This document shows, piece by piece, positions 17,007 through 26,109 of a stretch of 64,000 nucleotides of DNA. Each line of letters opens with the position of its first letter. The stretch's first letter is position 1. The notes below the pieces were generated by a model. That model was given only the letters and a program-made list of their open reading frames with translations, did no database searches and was not told where the DNA came from. This DNA is from JAJAZB01 sp964244295 (GTDB lineage: Bacteria; Bacteroidota; Bacteroidia; Cytophagales; Spirosomataceae): NCBI GenBank assembly GCA_964244295.1, contig CAXTIG010000003.1:124001-188000 (forward strand). The letters run 5' to 3'. The position numbers and the translations under genes are program-made.

Positions 17007-20000
17007 GCGTAGCGCAGTTTGGCAATGTTCAAACAACCTTCGATGAGTTGATCGACCAAATCGAACGGCAAGGCAACGGCGTGGGCTTTACCGTGGTCGA
17101 AGATGAAATCATCCAGGGTGTTTCGGATTTTACCGGCCAGGTCGAGGTTGTTTTGCCAGTCTACCAACAGCCGGTTCTTTTCCAGAATGGCACCCCGAAT
17201 TTGCTGATCGACGCCCAGAGCCAGGTCGATGGAGAAACGTTCCGGCTGCTGCGCCACGGTATCGGTCAGCAAGGTTTTTACGACGCCGTAAAATGCCATT
17301 GCTACCGGATTTTGTTGCAATACGGCGGGAGTGCCTTCGTGCCGACCGCCCAGAAAATCGCCTTCCAACTCCGTGGCTTTACGGAGATAATCGCCTTCCG
17401 AAAGCCGTTGCGCGTGGTAGGCATCGATGGTTTCCTGAATCAAATCGGCCAGTTTGCGGTAAAAAGCAGGGTCTTCGTTGGTACGCACTTCGATGGCTTT
17501 CAGCGTCCGGCTGGCGATGTGATCCGCCTGCGCAGCCTGGCCCGTCAGTTTGGCTACTTCCGTCTGGCGTTGTTCGGCATCGAGCAGCGCAAAGCGCGGC
17601 GTGACGAGGAGCGTTTCGCCTTCGGTGCTGATGTACTTGTCAATCAGTTTTCGCACCTGCGGCTCGTAGGCGGCGTAGTCGAGTTCGTCAAAGTACCGGC
17701 GTTTCACCGAAGCCCGCAGACCGAGAAAAAAACCAGCGTCGGCCGTGTACGCATCCACTTGTTCGGCGGACGTTTTTTCCATGAACGACACGCTCGAACG
17801 GGCCAGTTTGAGCAGTCGGGCAAACCGGGACAGTTTTTCGTAGAACAGGTACCGCTTTTCTTCGTCAAACAGGACTTCTTCGTAGGCTTCCTGGTCGCGC
17901 TTGTTTCTGACTTCGTTGAAAATGGCCCAAAGCTCGGCGTGAGCCTGGGGCAGTTTATCGGCTTCGGAATCGAGGCTTTTGAGTGCCCCTTTCAAATCGT
18001 CGGCCTCGAAGTTTTTCAGCCCGGCATACAGGTTCAGGGCTTGGTCGAGGTTACCCAGGTTGCCGAAGTAGTCTACGATGAGGCCGTGGTCTTTGCCGGG
18101 AAACACCCGGTTCACCCGCGCCACGGCTTGCAGCAGGGTGTGGTCTTTCAGCGAGCGGGTCAGGTACAACACCGTATTGGCCGGGGCGTCGAAGCCGGTC
18201 AGGAGCTTGTCGACCACAATGAGCAGTTCAGGCACTTCCGCTTTTTTGTAAGCACCGATCATGGTTTTCTCGTACCGGTCGGCATTGTTGCCGTGGCGGT
18301 CCATCAGGCGTTTCCAGAAATTCCGCACCTCGCCGTCGTAGCCATCGTCGTCTTCGTCGTCGCCTTCCCGCACGTCGGGCGGGGAAATCACCACTTCGCA
18401 GGTCACGCGTTTGTCCGGGTTCAATTCCCCGATTTCGTCCAGGTACTTTTTGTACTTCACGGCCTGCCATTTTTTGCCCACCACGAGCTGCCCTTTCATG
18501 CCGGTACCCTGAAAGTTGGTCGTGAAGTGCTCGGCAATGTCCCAGGCGCGGGCGTAAATCAACTGGTCGGCTTCGTTGAGGGTTGTGAGGCGGCTGTACT
18601 TGTTTTTGAGCCTGGCCTTGCCGTAGTCACTGAGGGTTTCCGAAACCTTGTCGAAATACCGGTTGATGGCGGCGGAATTGGCCTCGATGTGGTGGTGCCG
18701 CCCTTCGTAGAGCAAGGGTACGACGGCCCCGTCTTCCACGGCGTCGCGAATGGTGTAGGCAGGTTCGATTAGCCCTCCGAACTGACGGGCCGTATTTTTC
18801 TCGGCCTTCATCAGGGGCGTACCAGTGAAGCCCAGAAAGCAGGCATTCGGAAACAGCCGCCGCATGCTGGTGTGGAAGTTGCCGTGTTGGGTGCGGTGGG
18901 CTTCGTCCACGAGAATAAACAGATTGGGCGAGGTCACCGGCTCGGCGCTGCTTTTCAGGGCGGTCTCAAACTTGTTGATGACCGTCGTGACGATGTCGTC
19001 CGATTTCTCGTGCAGCAGGGCCAGCAGGCTGGTGTCGCGGGGGGGCTTTTTCAGACTCAACCCGGCAAGGGGTTGGCGCAGGCTTTCCGGCTCGGCTTCT
19101 TCGCCGGAAAGTTTCTTCCTGATTTTCTCCGAGGCTCCCGTGGTGGCCTGCACCACGTTTTTTTTACACTTTCGGAAGGTTTCCGTCAACTGGTCGTCCA
19201 GGTCCACCCGGTCGGTGACGAGTAGGATTTTCGGGTTCGGAATGTCCGGCGTTTTGGCGAGTAGTTGCGCCAGCATCACCATCGTGAGCGATTTGCCGCT
19301 GCCCTGGGTGTGCCAGATGACCCCACCCGGCCGCTGCCCGGTGGCGGGGTCCACGCGGCTCACCCGCTGAAGCGTTTGCCGGATGGTAAAATACTGCTGG
19401 TACCGGGCTATTTTCTTGACGTTGTCGTCGTACACGATGTAATTCAGCAGCAGGTCGAGCAGCCGCTCCGGGCGGCAAAGGCTGTACAGCAGGCGGTCCT
19501 GCTCGCTGAGGCCGACGGTTTCGTGGCGTAATTCCCGGTAAACCTTTCTCGACGGTTCGGCCATGCCCGCCATGACCACGGCTTCGTGTTCGGGGCTCAA
19601 CGGACTGTTGACCAGGTGTCCCAACCGGGCTTCGTCGGCCTGCGCCACGTCCTTCGGGGTTTGCTCCCGCCAGGCCGCCCAGAATTCCTCGCCCGTGTCG
19701 GTGGTGCCGTAGCGGGCTTCGTTTACGCCCAGCGCCAGCAGGATATTTGAATACTGGTACAGCGCCCGGATGCCATCCGTAGCTTGGTTACGGAGGTGCT
19801 GCTGGATGGCTTCGTGTACCGGCGCTTTCTGCCGGGGGCTTTTGCACTCGATCACGCCCATCGGGATGCCGTTGACAAACAGCACGAGGTCGGGCCGGAA
19901 CGGGTCGGCCCGCTCGGTGCGGAGGACGCTGAATTCGGGTACGACGTGATACACGTTTTTCTCGGGCCGTTCCCAGTCCACGTACTTGAGCGAGTAGCTC

Positions 20001-20347
20001 TTCCGGTCGCCTTCCACGGCCTGCTCGAAACTCTTGCCCAGCGTGACCAGGTCGTAAAACGCCTTGTTGGCACTGGTGTAGCCGTCCTGCACGGGCAAAT
20101 CGCGCAGGGCCAGGATGGCCGCGCTCAGGTTGGTTTCCGAAAACGGATACGCCCGCCCCCGGTAGCTGATGCCGTTGAGCGCCTGGAGTTGCTGGCGCAG
20201 AATGCCTTCGAGCAGCACGGCACTGCTGCGCCCACCCCGCTCGGCCAGCGCCTGGGCGGGCGTGAGCGGCACGTAGCCCATCTGCACGAGCAGGTGCAGG
20301 GCGGGGATTTTGCTGGCGTCGTTTTCGAGCAGGGAGGGAGTCGTCAT
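17003..20347 (-). CDS. hsdR: Type I restriction enzyme, R subunit
   Basis: A 1114-residue restriction subunit that translocates and cleaves unmodified DNA with the M and S subunits. The PD-(D/E)xK nuclease is near the N-terminus with Asp153, Glu167 and Lys169 (RPDLVLFVNG, then VIECKSP). The SF2 motor follows: Walker A GSGKS (349-353), DEAH box in ILVDEAHRTQHG, motif III FTGTPL, then later TGFDAP and VARVNR motifs. The C-terminal 250 residues are the helical part that contacts the methyltransferase core. Length is normal. A minus-strand terminator-like hairpin at 20413-20439 separates it from hsdS, so hsdR and the peptidase gene may have their own promoter. Confidence 0.95.
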   Translation of the reverse strand: MTTPSLLENDASKIPALHLLVQMGYVPLTPAQALAERGGRSSAVLLEGILRQQLQALNGISYRGRAYPFSETNLSAAILALRDLPVQDGYTSANKAFYDLVTLGKSFEQAVEGDRKSYSLKYVDWERPEKNVYHVVPEFSVLRTERADPFRPDLVLFVNGIPMGVIECKSPRQKAPVHEAIQQHLRNQATDGIRALYQYSNILLALGVNEARYGTTDTGEEFWAAWREQTPKDVAQADEARLGHLVNSPLSPEHEAVVMAGMAEPSRKVYRELRHETVGLSEQDRLLYSLCRPERLLDLLLNYIVYDDNVKKIARYQQYFTIRQTLQRVSRVDPATGQRPGGVIWHTQGSGKSLTMVMLAQLLAKTPDIPNPKILLVTDRVDLDDQLTETFRKCKKNVVQATTGASEKIRKKLSGEEAEPESLRQPLAGLSLKKPPRDTSLLALLHEKSDDIVTTVINKFETALKSSAEPVTSPNLFILVDEAHRTQHGNFHTSMRRLFPNACFLGFTGTPLMKAEKNTARQFGGLIEPAYTIRDAVEDGAVVPLLYEGRHHHIEANSAAINRYFDKVSETLSDYGKARLKNKYSRLTTLNEADQLIYARAWDIAEHFTTNFQGTGMKGQLVVGKKWQAVKYKKYLDEIGELNPDKRVTCEVVISPPDVREGDDEDDDGYDGEVRNFWKRLMDRHGNNADRYEKTMIGAYKKAEVPELLIVVDKLLTGFDAPANTVLYLTRSLKDHTLLQAVARVNRVFPGKDHGLIVDYFGNLGNLDQALNLYAGLKNFEADDLKGALKSLDSEADKLPQAHAELWAIFNEVRNKRDQEAYEEVLFDEEKRYLFYEKLSRFARLLKLARSSVSFMEKTSAEQVDAYTADAGFFLGLRASVKRRYFDELDYAAYEPQVRKLIDKYISTEGETLLVTPRFALLDAEQRQTEVAKLTGQAAQADHIASRTLKAIEVRTNEDPAFYRKLADLIQETIDAYHAQRLSEGDYLRKATELEGDFLGGRHEGTPAVLQQNPVAMAFYGVVKTLLTDTVAQQPERFSIDLALGVDQQIRGAILEKNRLLVDWQNNLDLAGKIRNTLDDFIFDHGKAHAVALPFDLVDQLIEGCLNIAKLRYA

Positions 20348-20412
20348 GGCTTTTTTTGCGTTGGTGAAAAAATAGGTTTTGTACGGCGTTGAAAATTTTT
20401 GAATCAGGTTCC

Positions 20413-20439
20413 AAAAAAAGCAGCCGTTTCGACTGCTTT
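20413..20439 (-). terminator. Terminator-like hairpin between hsdS and hsdR
   Basis: Read on the minus strand, AAAGCAG and CTGCTTT pair around a 9-base loop and run into a stretch of seven T. It lies 22 bp after the hsdS stop and would cut or reduce read-through into hsdR. Confidence 0.6.
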
Positions 20440-20460
20440 CCCCGTTTGGGCCACCTGGCC

Positions 20461-21684
20461 CTAAGCCGGGGCCGGTTCCGTCACCCGCACCCGCCCGGTG
20501 AGCAGGCTCTGCATCAGCCCGCGCTTTTGCTCGCGCAAGGCCTCCAGTTTGGCTTCCCGCTGCTGGATTTCGCGCCGCGAGGCGTCGAGGATAGCGGCGA
20601 TGGCGCGTTGTTCAGCGAGGGTGGGGGGGATTGACACCTTCACTTTGGCAAATTCTGGAAATTTACAGTTCAGGGTATCATCGACCAATCCCTGCGAATT
20701 GCGGAAAAACCGGTGAATCATTTCCGGGAATTTGAACAAGTGACCCATAAACCGAACGTCGGCGTTGTCTTTCGGGGTGACGATGGTGTAAGCCGGGCTT
20801 ACGATGCCTTCGAGTGAAGAAACGGCAGAGCGGCCTTGCCACATTCGCATCGTGTTGTAGCCAATGTCGCCGGGGCAGATGCGCTTGTATTTCGATTTGT
20901 CTTCGTTCGACGTGTCCCGTTTTACCAACTCATCCCGGTGAATTACGCCCTGTTCGGCGGTGATGGACAGCAGCGGCAGGTGATTGTGGCCGGATTGATT
21001 CCGTTCCTTGAAAACTTCTCCCAGTTTCACCTCCCGCCACTCTCCCCCAAACCCCTTCGCCCGCACTTTACCAGTCAGTAAGTTTTGCATGAGCCCCCGG
21101 TGGCGGGTGCGCAGGGCGGCGAGCAGGGCGGTCGTTTGTTCGAGGGCCGTATCCCAGGTGCCCAGCACGGCGGCAATTTGGCGCTGCTCGGGGAGGGGGG
21201 GAAGGGGAATAAGCAAATTCGCCAACATCCCCTGACTCAGATTCGAGATATTGGTACCGCCTCCCTCTTCTAAAAGCTGCTTTTTAATAGCCCCGGTTTG
21301 AAAGTAATAAGCTGCGATTACTGGCAGCATTTCCCTTGCTTTCAACCTTGCACGAATCGTAAAGCCGGAGTGTGTAACCCGCTCGTTCAAGTTTTGTATG
21401 AACAAAGCACGCCCCACTAAATCTTTGCTCCCATTTGACCTTACGAATAGTAAATCATTGTTTTTCAAAAGATATGATTCATGAATTCCGTCGAATCCTG
21501 AGAGTTCTTCCAAGCCGTCGTAGCTAATCGTAAAGTTTTCTTTAAAATCACCAACACCGATGATTTTTAACCCCTTTCCAGAATTCTCTTGAGAGTAATT
21601 CAGGCCATTCTTGAATTCAGCTAATTCTCCCAGTCGTTTCATCTCCCACCCTTCAGGCAGCGGGTGTGGTGGTTGGGTTTTCAT
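20461..21684 (-). CDS. hsdS: Type I restriction-modification specificity subunit, two TRDs
   Basis: A 407-residue S subunit that sets the DNA sequence recognised by the complex. Two target-recognition domains are visible, each followed by a helical spacer: first TRD from WEMKRLGELAEFKNGL, spacer with LPPLPEQRQIAAVLGTWD; second TRD from WREVKLGEVFKERNQ, spacer with PTLAEQRAIAAILDASRRE. The repeated EQRxIAAxL spacers are diagnostic. I start it at the Met at 21684 (MKTQPPHPLPEGWEM), because the additional in-frame 39 residues up to 21801 are unlike S subunits; Met 21732 is possible. TRD sequence, hence target, cannot be read by eye. Confidence 0.88.
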   Translation of the reverse strand: MKTQPPHPLPEGWEMKRLGELAEFKNGLNYSQENSGKGLKIIGVGDFKENFTISYDGLEELSGFDGIHESYLLKNNDLLFVRSNGSKDLVGRALFIQNLNERVTHSGFTIRARLKAREMLPVIAAYYFQTGAIKKQLLEEGGGTNISNLSQGMLANLLIPLPPLPEQRQIAAVLGTWDTALEQTTALLAALRTRHRGLMQNLLTGKVRAKGFGGEWREVKLGEVFKERNQSGHNHLPLLSITAEQGVIHRDELVKRDTSNEDKSKYKRICPGDIGYNTMRMWQGRSAVSSLEGIVSPAYTIVTPKDNADVRFMGHLFKFPEMIHRFFRNSQGLVDDTLNCKFPEFAKVKVSIPPTLAEQRAIAAILDASRREIQQREAKLEALREQKRGLMQSLLTGRVRVTEPAPA

Positions 21685-21796
21685 GCGGGGGAAGTTTGGA
21701 GTGTATGCAAGCGGATGCCCTACCGGTATCATGCACGTAAAAACGGCTTTCTCGTTTGCGTTTTCTTTACAGTTTGTTTGCATTGTCTTTGCGAAA

Positions 21797-21902
21797 TGCA
21801 AAGGGAAAGTTTATTAATATCCTTAAAGCCAGCTATTTATCTTTAAAATTCCTTCGCATCTTTTCCATTTGTGCAAAGGGAAAAGTCAAAAAATGCAAAG
21901 GA
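21797..21902. promoter_or_regulatory. Three direct TGCAAAGG repeats upstream of hsdS
   Basis: TGCAAAGGG occurs at 21797-21805 and 21872-21880, and TGCAAAGG at 21894-21901, in an AT-rich gap between the AlbA_2 gene and hsdS. On the minus strand these read CCTTTGCA. Their regular reuse in a non-coding region suggests an operator or promoter-linked site. Confidence 0.4.
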
Positions 21903-21904
21903 AC

Positions 21905-23662
21905 TTACGGGTTGGCCCGGCGGTACACCCGCTGGTTGTGCCCGTCTTCGCGGTCGATAATCAATAATCGTTTTTCAATCATGTCTGTAAACAACCTCGA
22001 AATGGTGTGGGCCTGCTCAGGGGGCAGGTTGAGAATCTGCCGGGCCTTCTGGTTGTCGATATCGCCGAACTCATCGAGGTAGCGCAGAATGGTTGCTTCC
22101 TGGCGGAACCGGTCTTGTTTTTTCTGCGAGAGGTACTGCTGTTCGTCGCGGGCATCGGTGAGTTTCGATTTGTGAATCAGGTACTTGACGGCGTTGGTGC
22201 GACCCGTCGTTTCGATGAATTCCAAATCGAGCAAATCGTCGAGGATGGCACGTAGCCGGGTTTCGTTCACAAACGGCGCATCCACCAATTCGCGATAGGC
22301 CGACCGCTTGCCGGTGTAAATGGCGTTGAGCACGAGGGCCGTCTCCAGGTCAAGTTCGCGTTGCCGGAGGCTCCGGTACTGCACGCTGAGTTCCACGAGT
22401 TTTTCGGAGAGCGTCTGGGCTTCAATCCGAAAAATTACGCTGACGTCCGTTTCGGTGGCCACGGGGAGGGCCTTGCCGTTGGTAATCAGAGCCTGAAAGA
22501 TTTTGTCGAAACCGCTGCCCGCTTTTTCGGCGTAGTTGACTTCCCGCAGCACGTCCATGACATTGGGGTTGCGGGGGTTGGTTTTGCGCAGGTAATTTTC
22601 GGTGGTGATGCCTTCGGGAAACGTGCCGGGGCTTTCAATCTCGATGTACGAGGGGTATTTCCGAATCTGAATGAGTTGCTGGCGGGAATAATCGCGGTGG
22701 GCCAATGCGTTGATGAGCAACTCGCGCAACGCGATGCGTGGGTAGTCTTCGACGTACTCGCGGAACAGTCCGAAGTTGAATTCTTTCAGGTTAATTTCAG
22801 AAACCAACTGGGCGTAGCAGGCATCGGCCATCGCGATAAGGTCGCCGGTGTATTCGTAAGGCGTATAGCTTCCATCGACCTGGTAGCGGACGTATTTAAT
22901 CTGGTTATAGGGAAATTGCCGCCGGGCCTTGTCGGAGCCAATGAACAAAACGCCGGTGGTAGTGGGAAGCTGGGTTCCATCGTCGTCCCGCACCAATCCC
23001 AGCGTTTCGATAAATTCAGTGGATGTGCTTTTCAGGTAAGGGCTTTGGGGTTTCTCGGCCTGGATGCGGGTGTAAAGCGCCCGTGTGCGGGCCAAACTCT
23101 GCCAGCCCGGTACGGGGGTGCCCTCGCGCTCCTTTTCCGTGGAGGAAAACGAGAACGTCCAGGTTTTGGCATCGAAAGCGACCAAGCCTTTTTCCGACAT
23201 GATGGTAGCCAACTCGTGCGGGCCAATCGTGCGGTTGCCGTCGTTGCTGCGAATCAGGTATTCGCCCTTCGTCGTGCAGTGAAGTTGATTGCTGAACGGG
23301 ATTTCAAGCACCAACACGTCCTTGCTTTCCACCCGCAAGGTGTGGGGAGTCAGGGTGATGGACGGATTGGTGCGGTCCTGAATTTGCCTGATGAGTTTGA
23401 ACGTCTCTTCGTCGCTGGCCTTGAAATCCGGATTTAGCTCTTTGGTGCCGTCCACGATGCCCAGCACCAGAAAGCCGCCTTTGCGATTGGCAAACGCCAC
23501 TACGTCGCGGGCGAAGTCCTCGTAATTGGAGCTAAAATTCCGTTGCGATTTTCCAAACAGGTTTTTGTCACCAAGCTGTTCTTTAAAATCCACGAGTTCA
23601 CACTCCCCCTTGACGAGCAGGTTGTAGAACCACTGGATGCCAAGCTTGGTTTGTTTTTTCAT
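21905..23662 (-). CDS. AlbA_2 / Schlafen-like domain protein with ATPase-like module
   Basis: A 585-residue protein with an N-terminal AlbA_2 (Schlafen-like) putative DNA-binding domain: CELVDFKEQLGDKN, then DVVAFANRKGGFLVLGIVDG and later TKGEYLIRSNDGNRTIGP. The middle has the ATP-binding motif seen in COG2865-type proteins: ALRELLINALAHRDYS and IEIESPGTFPEGIT, then AEKAGSGFDKIF. The C-terminus has a winged-helix appearance (TILRYLDEFGDIDNQKARQIL). It is inserted in the type I locus between hsdM (2 bp spacing) and hsdS. Such proteins are often annotated as transcriptional regulators, but their frequent presence in type I loci suggests a part in restriction or its control. Which of the two holds here is not visible. 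Confidence 0.8.
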   Translation of the reverse strand: MKKQTKLGIQWFYNLLVKGECELVDFKEQLGDKNLFGKSQRNFSSNYEDFARDVVAFANRKGGFLVLGIVDGTKELNPDFKASDEETFKLIRQIQDRTNPSITLTPHTLRVESKDVLVLEIPFSNQLHCTTKGEYLIRSNDGNRTIGPHELATIMSEKGLVAFDAKTWTFSFSSTEKEREGTPVPGWQSLARTRALYTRIQAEKPQSPYLKSTSTEFIETLGLVRDDDGTQLPTTTGVLFIGSDKARRQFPYNQIKYVRYQVDGSYTPYEYTGDLIAMADACYAQLVSEINLKEFNFGLFREYVEDYPRIALRELLINALAHRDYSRQQLIQIRKYPSYIEIESPGTFPEGITTENYLRKTNPRNPNVMDVLREVNYAEKAGSGFDKIFQALITNGKALPVATETDVSVIFRIEAQTLSEKLVELSVQYRSLRQRELDLETALVLNAIYTGKRSAYRELVDAPFVNETRLRAILDDLLDLEFIETTGRTNAVKYLIHKSKLTDARDEQQYLSQKKQDRFRQEATILRYLDEFGDIDNQKARQILNLPPEQAHTISRLFTDMIEKRLLIIDREDGHNQRVYRRANP

Positions 23663-23664
23663 GG

Positions 23665-25200
23665 CTAAAATCCGAGTTCGCTCAGGTACGCTTCCATCTG
23701 CCGTTCGGTTTCGGCGAGTTCCTGGCGGAGGTCGGCGATTTTCTGTTTCGTGGCGGCAATGTCCACCGTTTCTTCTTCCTCGAAGGTATCCACGTAGCGG
23801 GGCAGGTTGAGGTTGAAGTCGTTGCCCCGGATTTCGGCCAGCGTGGCGCGGTAGGCGTATTTTTCTTCGAGTACCCGGCCTTCCAGGCCCGCGTTGGGTG
23901 CATCCGTTCGGAAGTTTCGCACGGTGTCGAGCACGTGGGCCATGTCGCGGTCGCGGAGGCGGTTCTGGTTTTTGCCGTTGTCGAACTCCCGGCTGGTATC
24001 TACAAATAATACGTCGGTATTCTGACCCTTGCTACGGTTGAAAAGCAACAGTGCCGCCGGAATGCCCGTGCCGAAAAACAGGTTGGCGGGTAGTCCGATC
24101 ACGGCCTCCAGCAGGTTTTCTTCGACCAGTTTTTGGCGGATGGTGCCCTCCGAGCTGCCCCGGAACAACACCCCGTTGGGTACGATCACCCCCACGCGGC
24201 CGTCGGTCTCGTAGGTGGTTTCGATCATGTGGCTGATGAAGGCAAAGTCGGCCTTCGACTTGGGCGGTACCCCCCGGTGGTAGCGGTTGTGCGAATCAGC
24301 CAGGGCTTTTTCGGCCCCCCACTTGTCGAGCGAAAAGGGCGGGTTAGCCACCACCACGTTGAAGCGCATCAGCGCGTCTTTTTCGAGCAGCTTGGGGTTG
24401 TTGAGCGTGTCGCCCCACTCGATGCGGGCGCGGTCCATGCCGTGCAGGAACATATTCATCCGGCACAAGGCCCAGGTGCTGCCATTGGCTTCCTGACCGT
24501 ACAGCGAAAAATTATCGCCACCCACCTCCTGCCCTACTTTGATGAGCAGGGAGCCGGAGCCGCAGGCCGGATCGCAGATGCGGTCGCCGGGGCGGGGGTC
24601 CACCAGCCGGGCCAGCAAGGTGGATACTTCACCGGGCGTGTAAAATTCGCCGGCCTTTTTGCCCGCTTTTCCGGCAAACTCGGCGATGAGGAATTCGTAG
24701 GCATCGCCGATTACGTCCGCGTTTTGCAGGTGAGAGGGTTGCAAGTCAAGCGCCTCGAAATCCACCAGCAGGTTTTTTAGTCGCCGGTTGCGATCGATGG
24801 TTCGCCCCAACTGTGACTCGGAATTGAAGGAGACACTGCGAAAAACGCCTTCCAGTTTGGTTCGGTTGGCGTCCTCCAAGCCCATCAGGGCCATATCGAT
24901 CAATTCGCCGACGTTGTCGGCTCCCCGATTTTGGTGCAGGTGCTCAAACGTGCAGTCGGCGGGCACGTAAAACCGTTCGCGGCGTAAGGCCCGCTCAATG
25001 CGCTCGGCGTCGCCCTCGTATTTTTCGGTGTATTGAGTCACCTTGTCTTTCCACACGTCGGACAGGTACTTGACGAACAGCATCGTCAGCACGTAATCCT
25101 TGTACTGGGTCGGATCAACGGCACCGCGCAGGGTGTCACAGCCACGCCAGACGACGGCGGCTATTTCTTCACGGCTTAGGGTTCTGGTCAGGGGAAGCAT
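23665..25200 (-). CDS. hsdM: Type I restriction-modification methyltransferase subunit
   Basis: A 511-residue N6-adenine methyltransferase. SAM-binding motif I is DPACGSG (210-216) and catalytic motif IV is NPPF (286-289), both intact; a helical N-terminal domain (residues 1-160) precedes the catalytic part (GEFYTPGEVSTLLARLV). A C-terminal coiled coil (KQKIADLRQELAETERQ) fits contact with the S subunit. Its first 32 bp overlap the end of the half-size S gene, so the two are probably co-translated. Downstream genes are the AlbA_2 protein and hsdS. Confidence 0.95.
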   Translation of the reverse strand: MLPLTRTLSREEIAAVVWRGCDTLRGAVDPTQYKDYVLTMLFVKYLSDVWKDKVTQYTEKYEGDAERIERALRRERFYVPADCTFEHLHQNRGADNVGELIDMALMGLEDANRTKLEGVFRSVSFNSESQLGRTIDRNRRLKNLLVDFEALDLQPSHLQNADVIGDAYEFLIAEFAGKAGKKAGEFYTPGEVSTLLARLVDPRPGDRICDPACGSGSLLIKVGQEVGGDNFSLYGQEANGSTWALCRMNMFLHGMDRARIEWGDTLNNPKLLEKDALMRFNVVVANPPFSLDKWGAEKALADSHNRYHRGVPPKSKADFAFISHMIETTYETDGRVGVIVPNGVLFRGSSEGTIRQKLVEENLLEAVIGLPANLFFGTGIPAALLLFNRSKGQNTDVLFVDTSREFDNGKNQNRLRDRDMAHVLDTVRNFRTDAPNAGLEGRVLEEKYAYRATLAEIRGNDFNLNLPRYVDTFEEEETVDIAATKQKIADLRQELAETERQMEAYLSELGF

Positions 25201-25756
25201 GAATCAAACGGTTTATAACGGTTTCAAAAAGCGTCTGCTTTTCGACCAGAAGGTGATGGAGCAAGGCGGCTTGTTGCTGGTGGAGTGCCTGGATTTGGGC
25301 TACCGTCCGCTGAACCTTCAGGCTGGGAAGCGGCACGGACAGGTCACTCAATTCATTTTTACGGATGGAAGGAATGCTGGTTCCGGCCCCCAGTTGCCGC
25401 AGGTAGGCTTGCGTTTGAGGCAGGTTGAAAAAGGTAGTCAGGTATTCCGGCAATACGCGGGTCTTATTTTTTACTTCGATGACGAAGAACAGGGTAGAGG
25501 CCACGGCGGGGCTGGGTTGTCCTTCGTACTGCCAGGCAAAAAGTCGGTACCCTTTTCCTGAAAGCAGGATGTCGCCGGGTTGGAGAAGGTGCTTCCGGCT
25601 TTTCTCGTCAAGTGGGATGTATGACTCATCAAAGCGGGTCAGTTCACCCGAATCGTCAAAGTGCTTGGCCTGTAAATAGGTCAACTCCCCCTTATCGGAA
25701 GGCGTGTCGTAATAGCCGAACTGAATGTGGGCGATTTCGGACAACTTGGTGGTCAT
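25169..25756 (-). CDS. Half-size type I S subunit, single TRD
   Basis: A 195-residue protein resembling one half of HsdS: one target-recognition domain (LSEIAHIQFGYYDTPSDKG, then PLDEKSRKHLLQPGDILLSG and GTSIPSIRKNELSDLSVPLP) followed by one helical spacer (VQRTVAQIQALHQQQAALLHHL). It opens the locus upstream of hsdM, which it overlaps by 32 bp. Because a full two-TRD HsdS is encoded downstream, the locus could make two alternative complexes, or this protein could be a homodimeric specificity subunit. Alternatively it may be a modulator. The start at 25756 (MTTKLSEIAH) is preferred to 25774. Confidence 0.8.
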   Translation of the reverse strand: MTTKLSEIAHIQFGYYDTPSDKGELTYLQAKHFDDSGELTRFDESYIPLDEKSRKHLLQPGDILLSGKGYRLFAWQYEGQPSPAVASTLFFVIEVKNKTRVLPEYLTTFFNLPQTQAYLRQLGAGTSIPSIRKNELSDLSVPLPSLKVQRTVAQIQALHQQQAALLHHLLVEKQTLFETVINRLIHASPDQNPKP

Positions 25757-26109
25757 ATGTGCGCAGTACCCCACAAAGGTAAACCAGAAGATGCTATTTT
25801 TTAATAATTTGTTTTGTAGATTTATTCAAATATTTCCTATGTAGCATCATTTAGCGCAGTGATGCCCTGCTAAAGGTACTCTACCTAACCACGCAACGAA
25901 TCAGGGAAAAATAGACCCGGATGCCGCATGGATGCCACTAGCCAGTTGGGCCTTGACCGTTGAGCAACTATCCGTTTATTCGGCGACCGCGTCGGGCCAC
26001 ACCTGAAAGTCTAAAGAATAACACCCTTCGTTGAATATTCCCTAAGCACATCAAATGACACGGGTCCGGTATACGACCGGACCCGTGTGCTGTCCTGCTT
26101 CTGAGGTGA
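25757..26109. other. Intergenic region with a 13 bp hairpin
   Basis: A 353 bp gap between the type I locus and the RidA gene. A short open stretch without a start (about 25899-26008, reading NQGKIDPDAAW and further) may be debris of a lost gene. A perfect 13 bp stem with a 5-base loop lies at 26058-26088 (ACACGGGTCCGGT arms) and could terminate the RidA transcript, although no strong T-run follows. Confidence 0.4.

Noticed and set aside
16994..18772. A 592-codon open frame on the plus strand
   Set aside because: It lies antisense to hsdR, has no domain and shows the typical Val/Gly/Phe-rich composition of a shadow frame in GC-rich DNA.
16175..26109. tRNA-His as integration site for the restriction region
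   Set aside because: I looked for a duplicate of the tRNA 3' end beyond the restriction locus (25757-26109) and saw none; no integrase gene is present, so an island attached at the tRNA is not supported.
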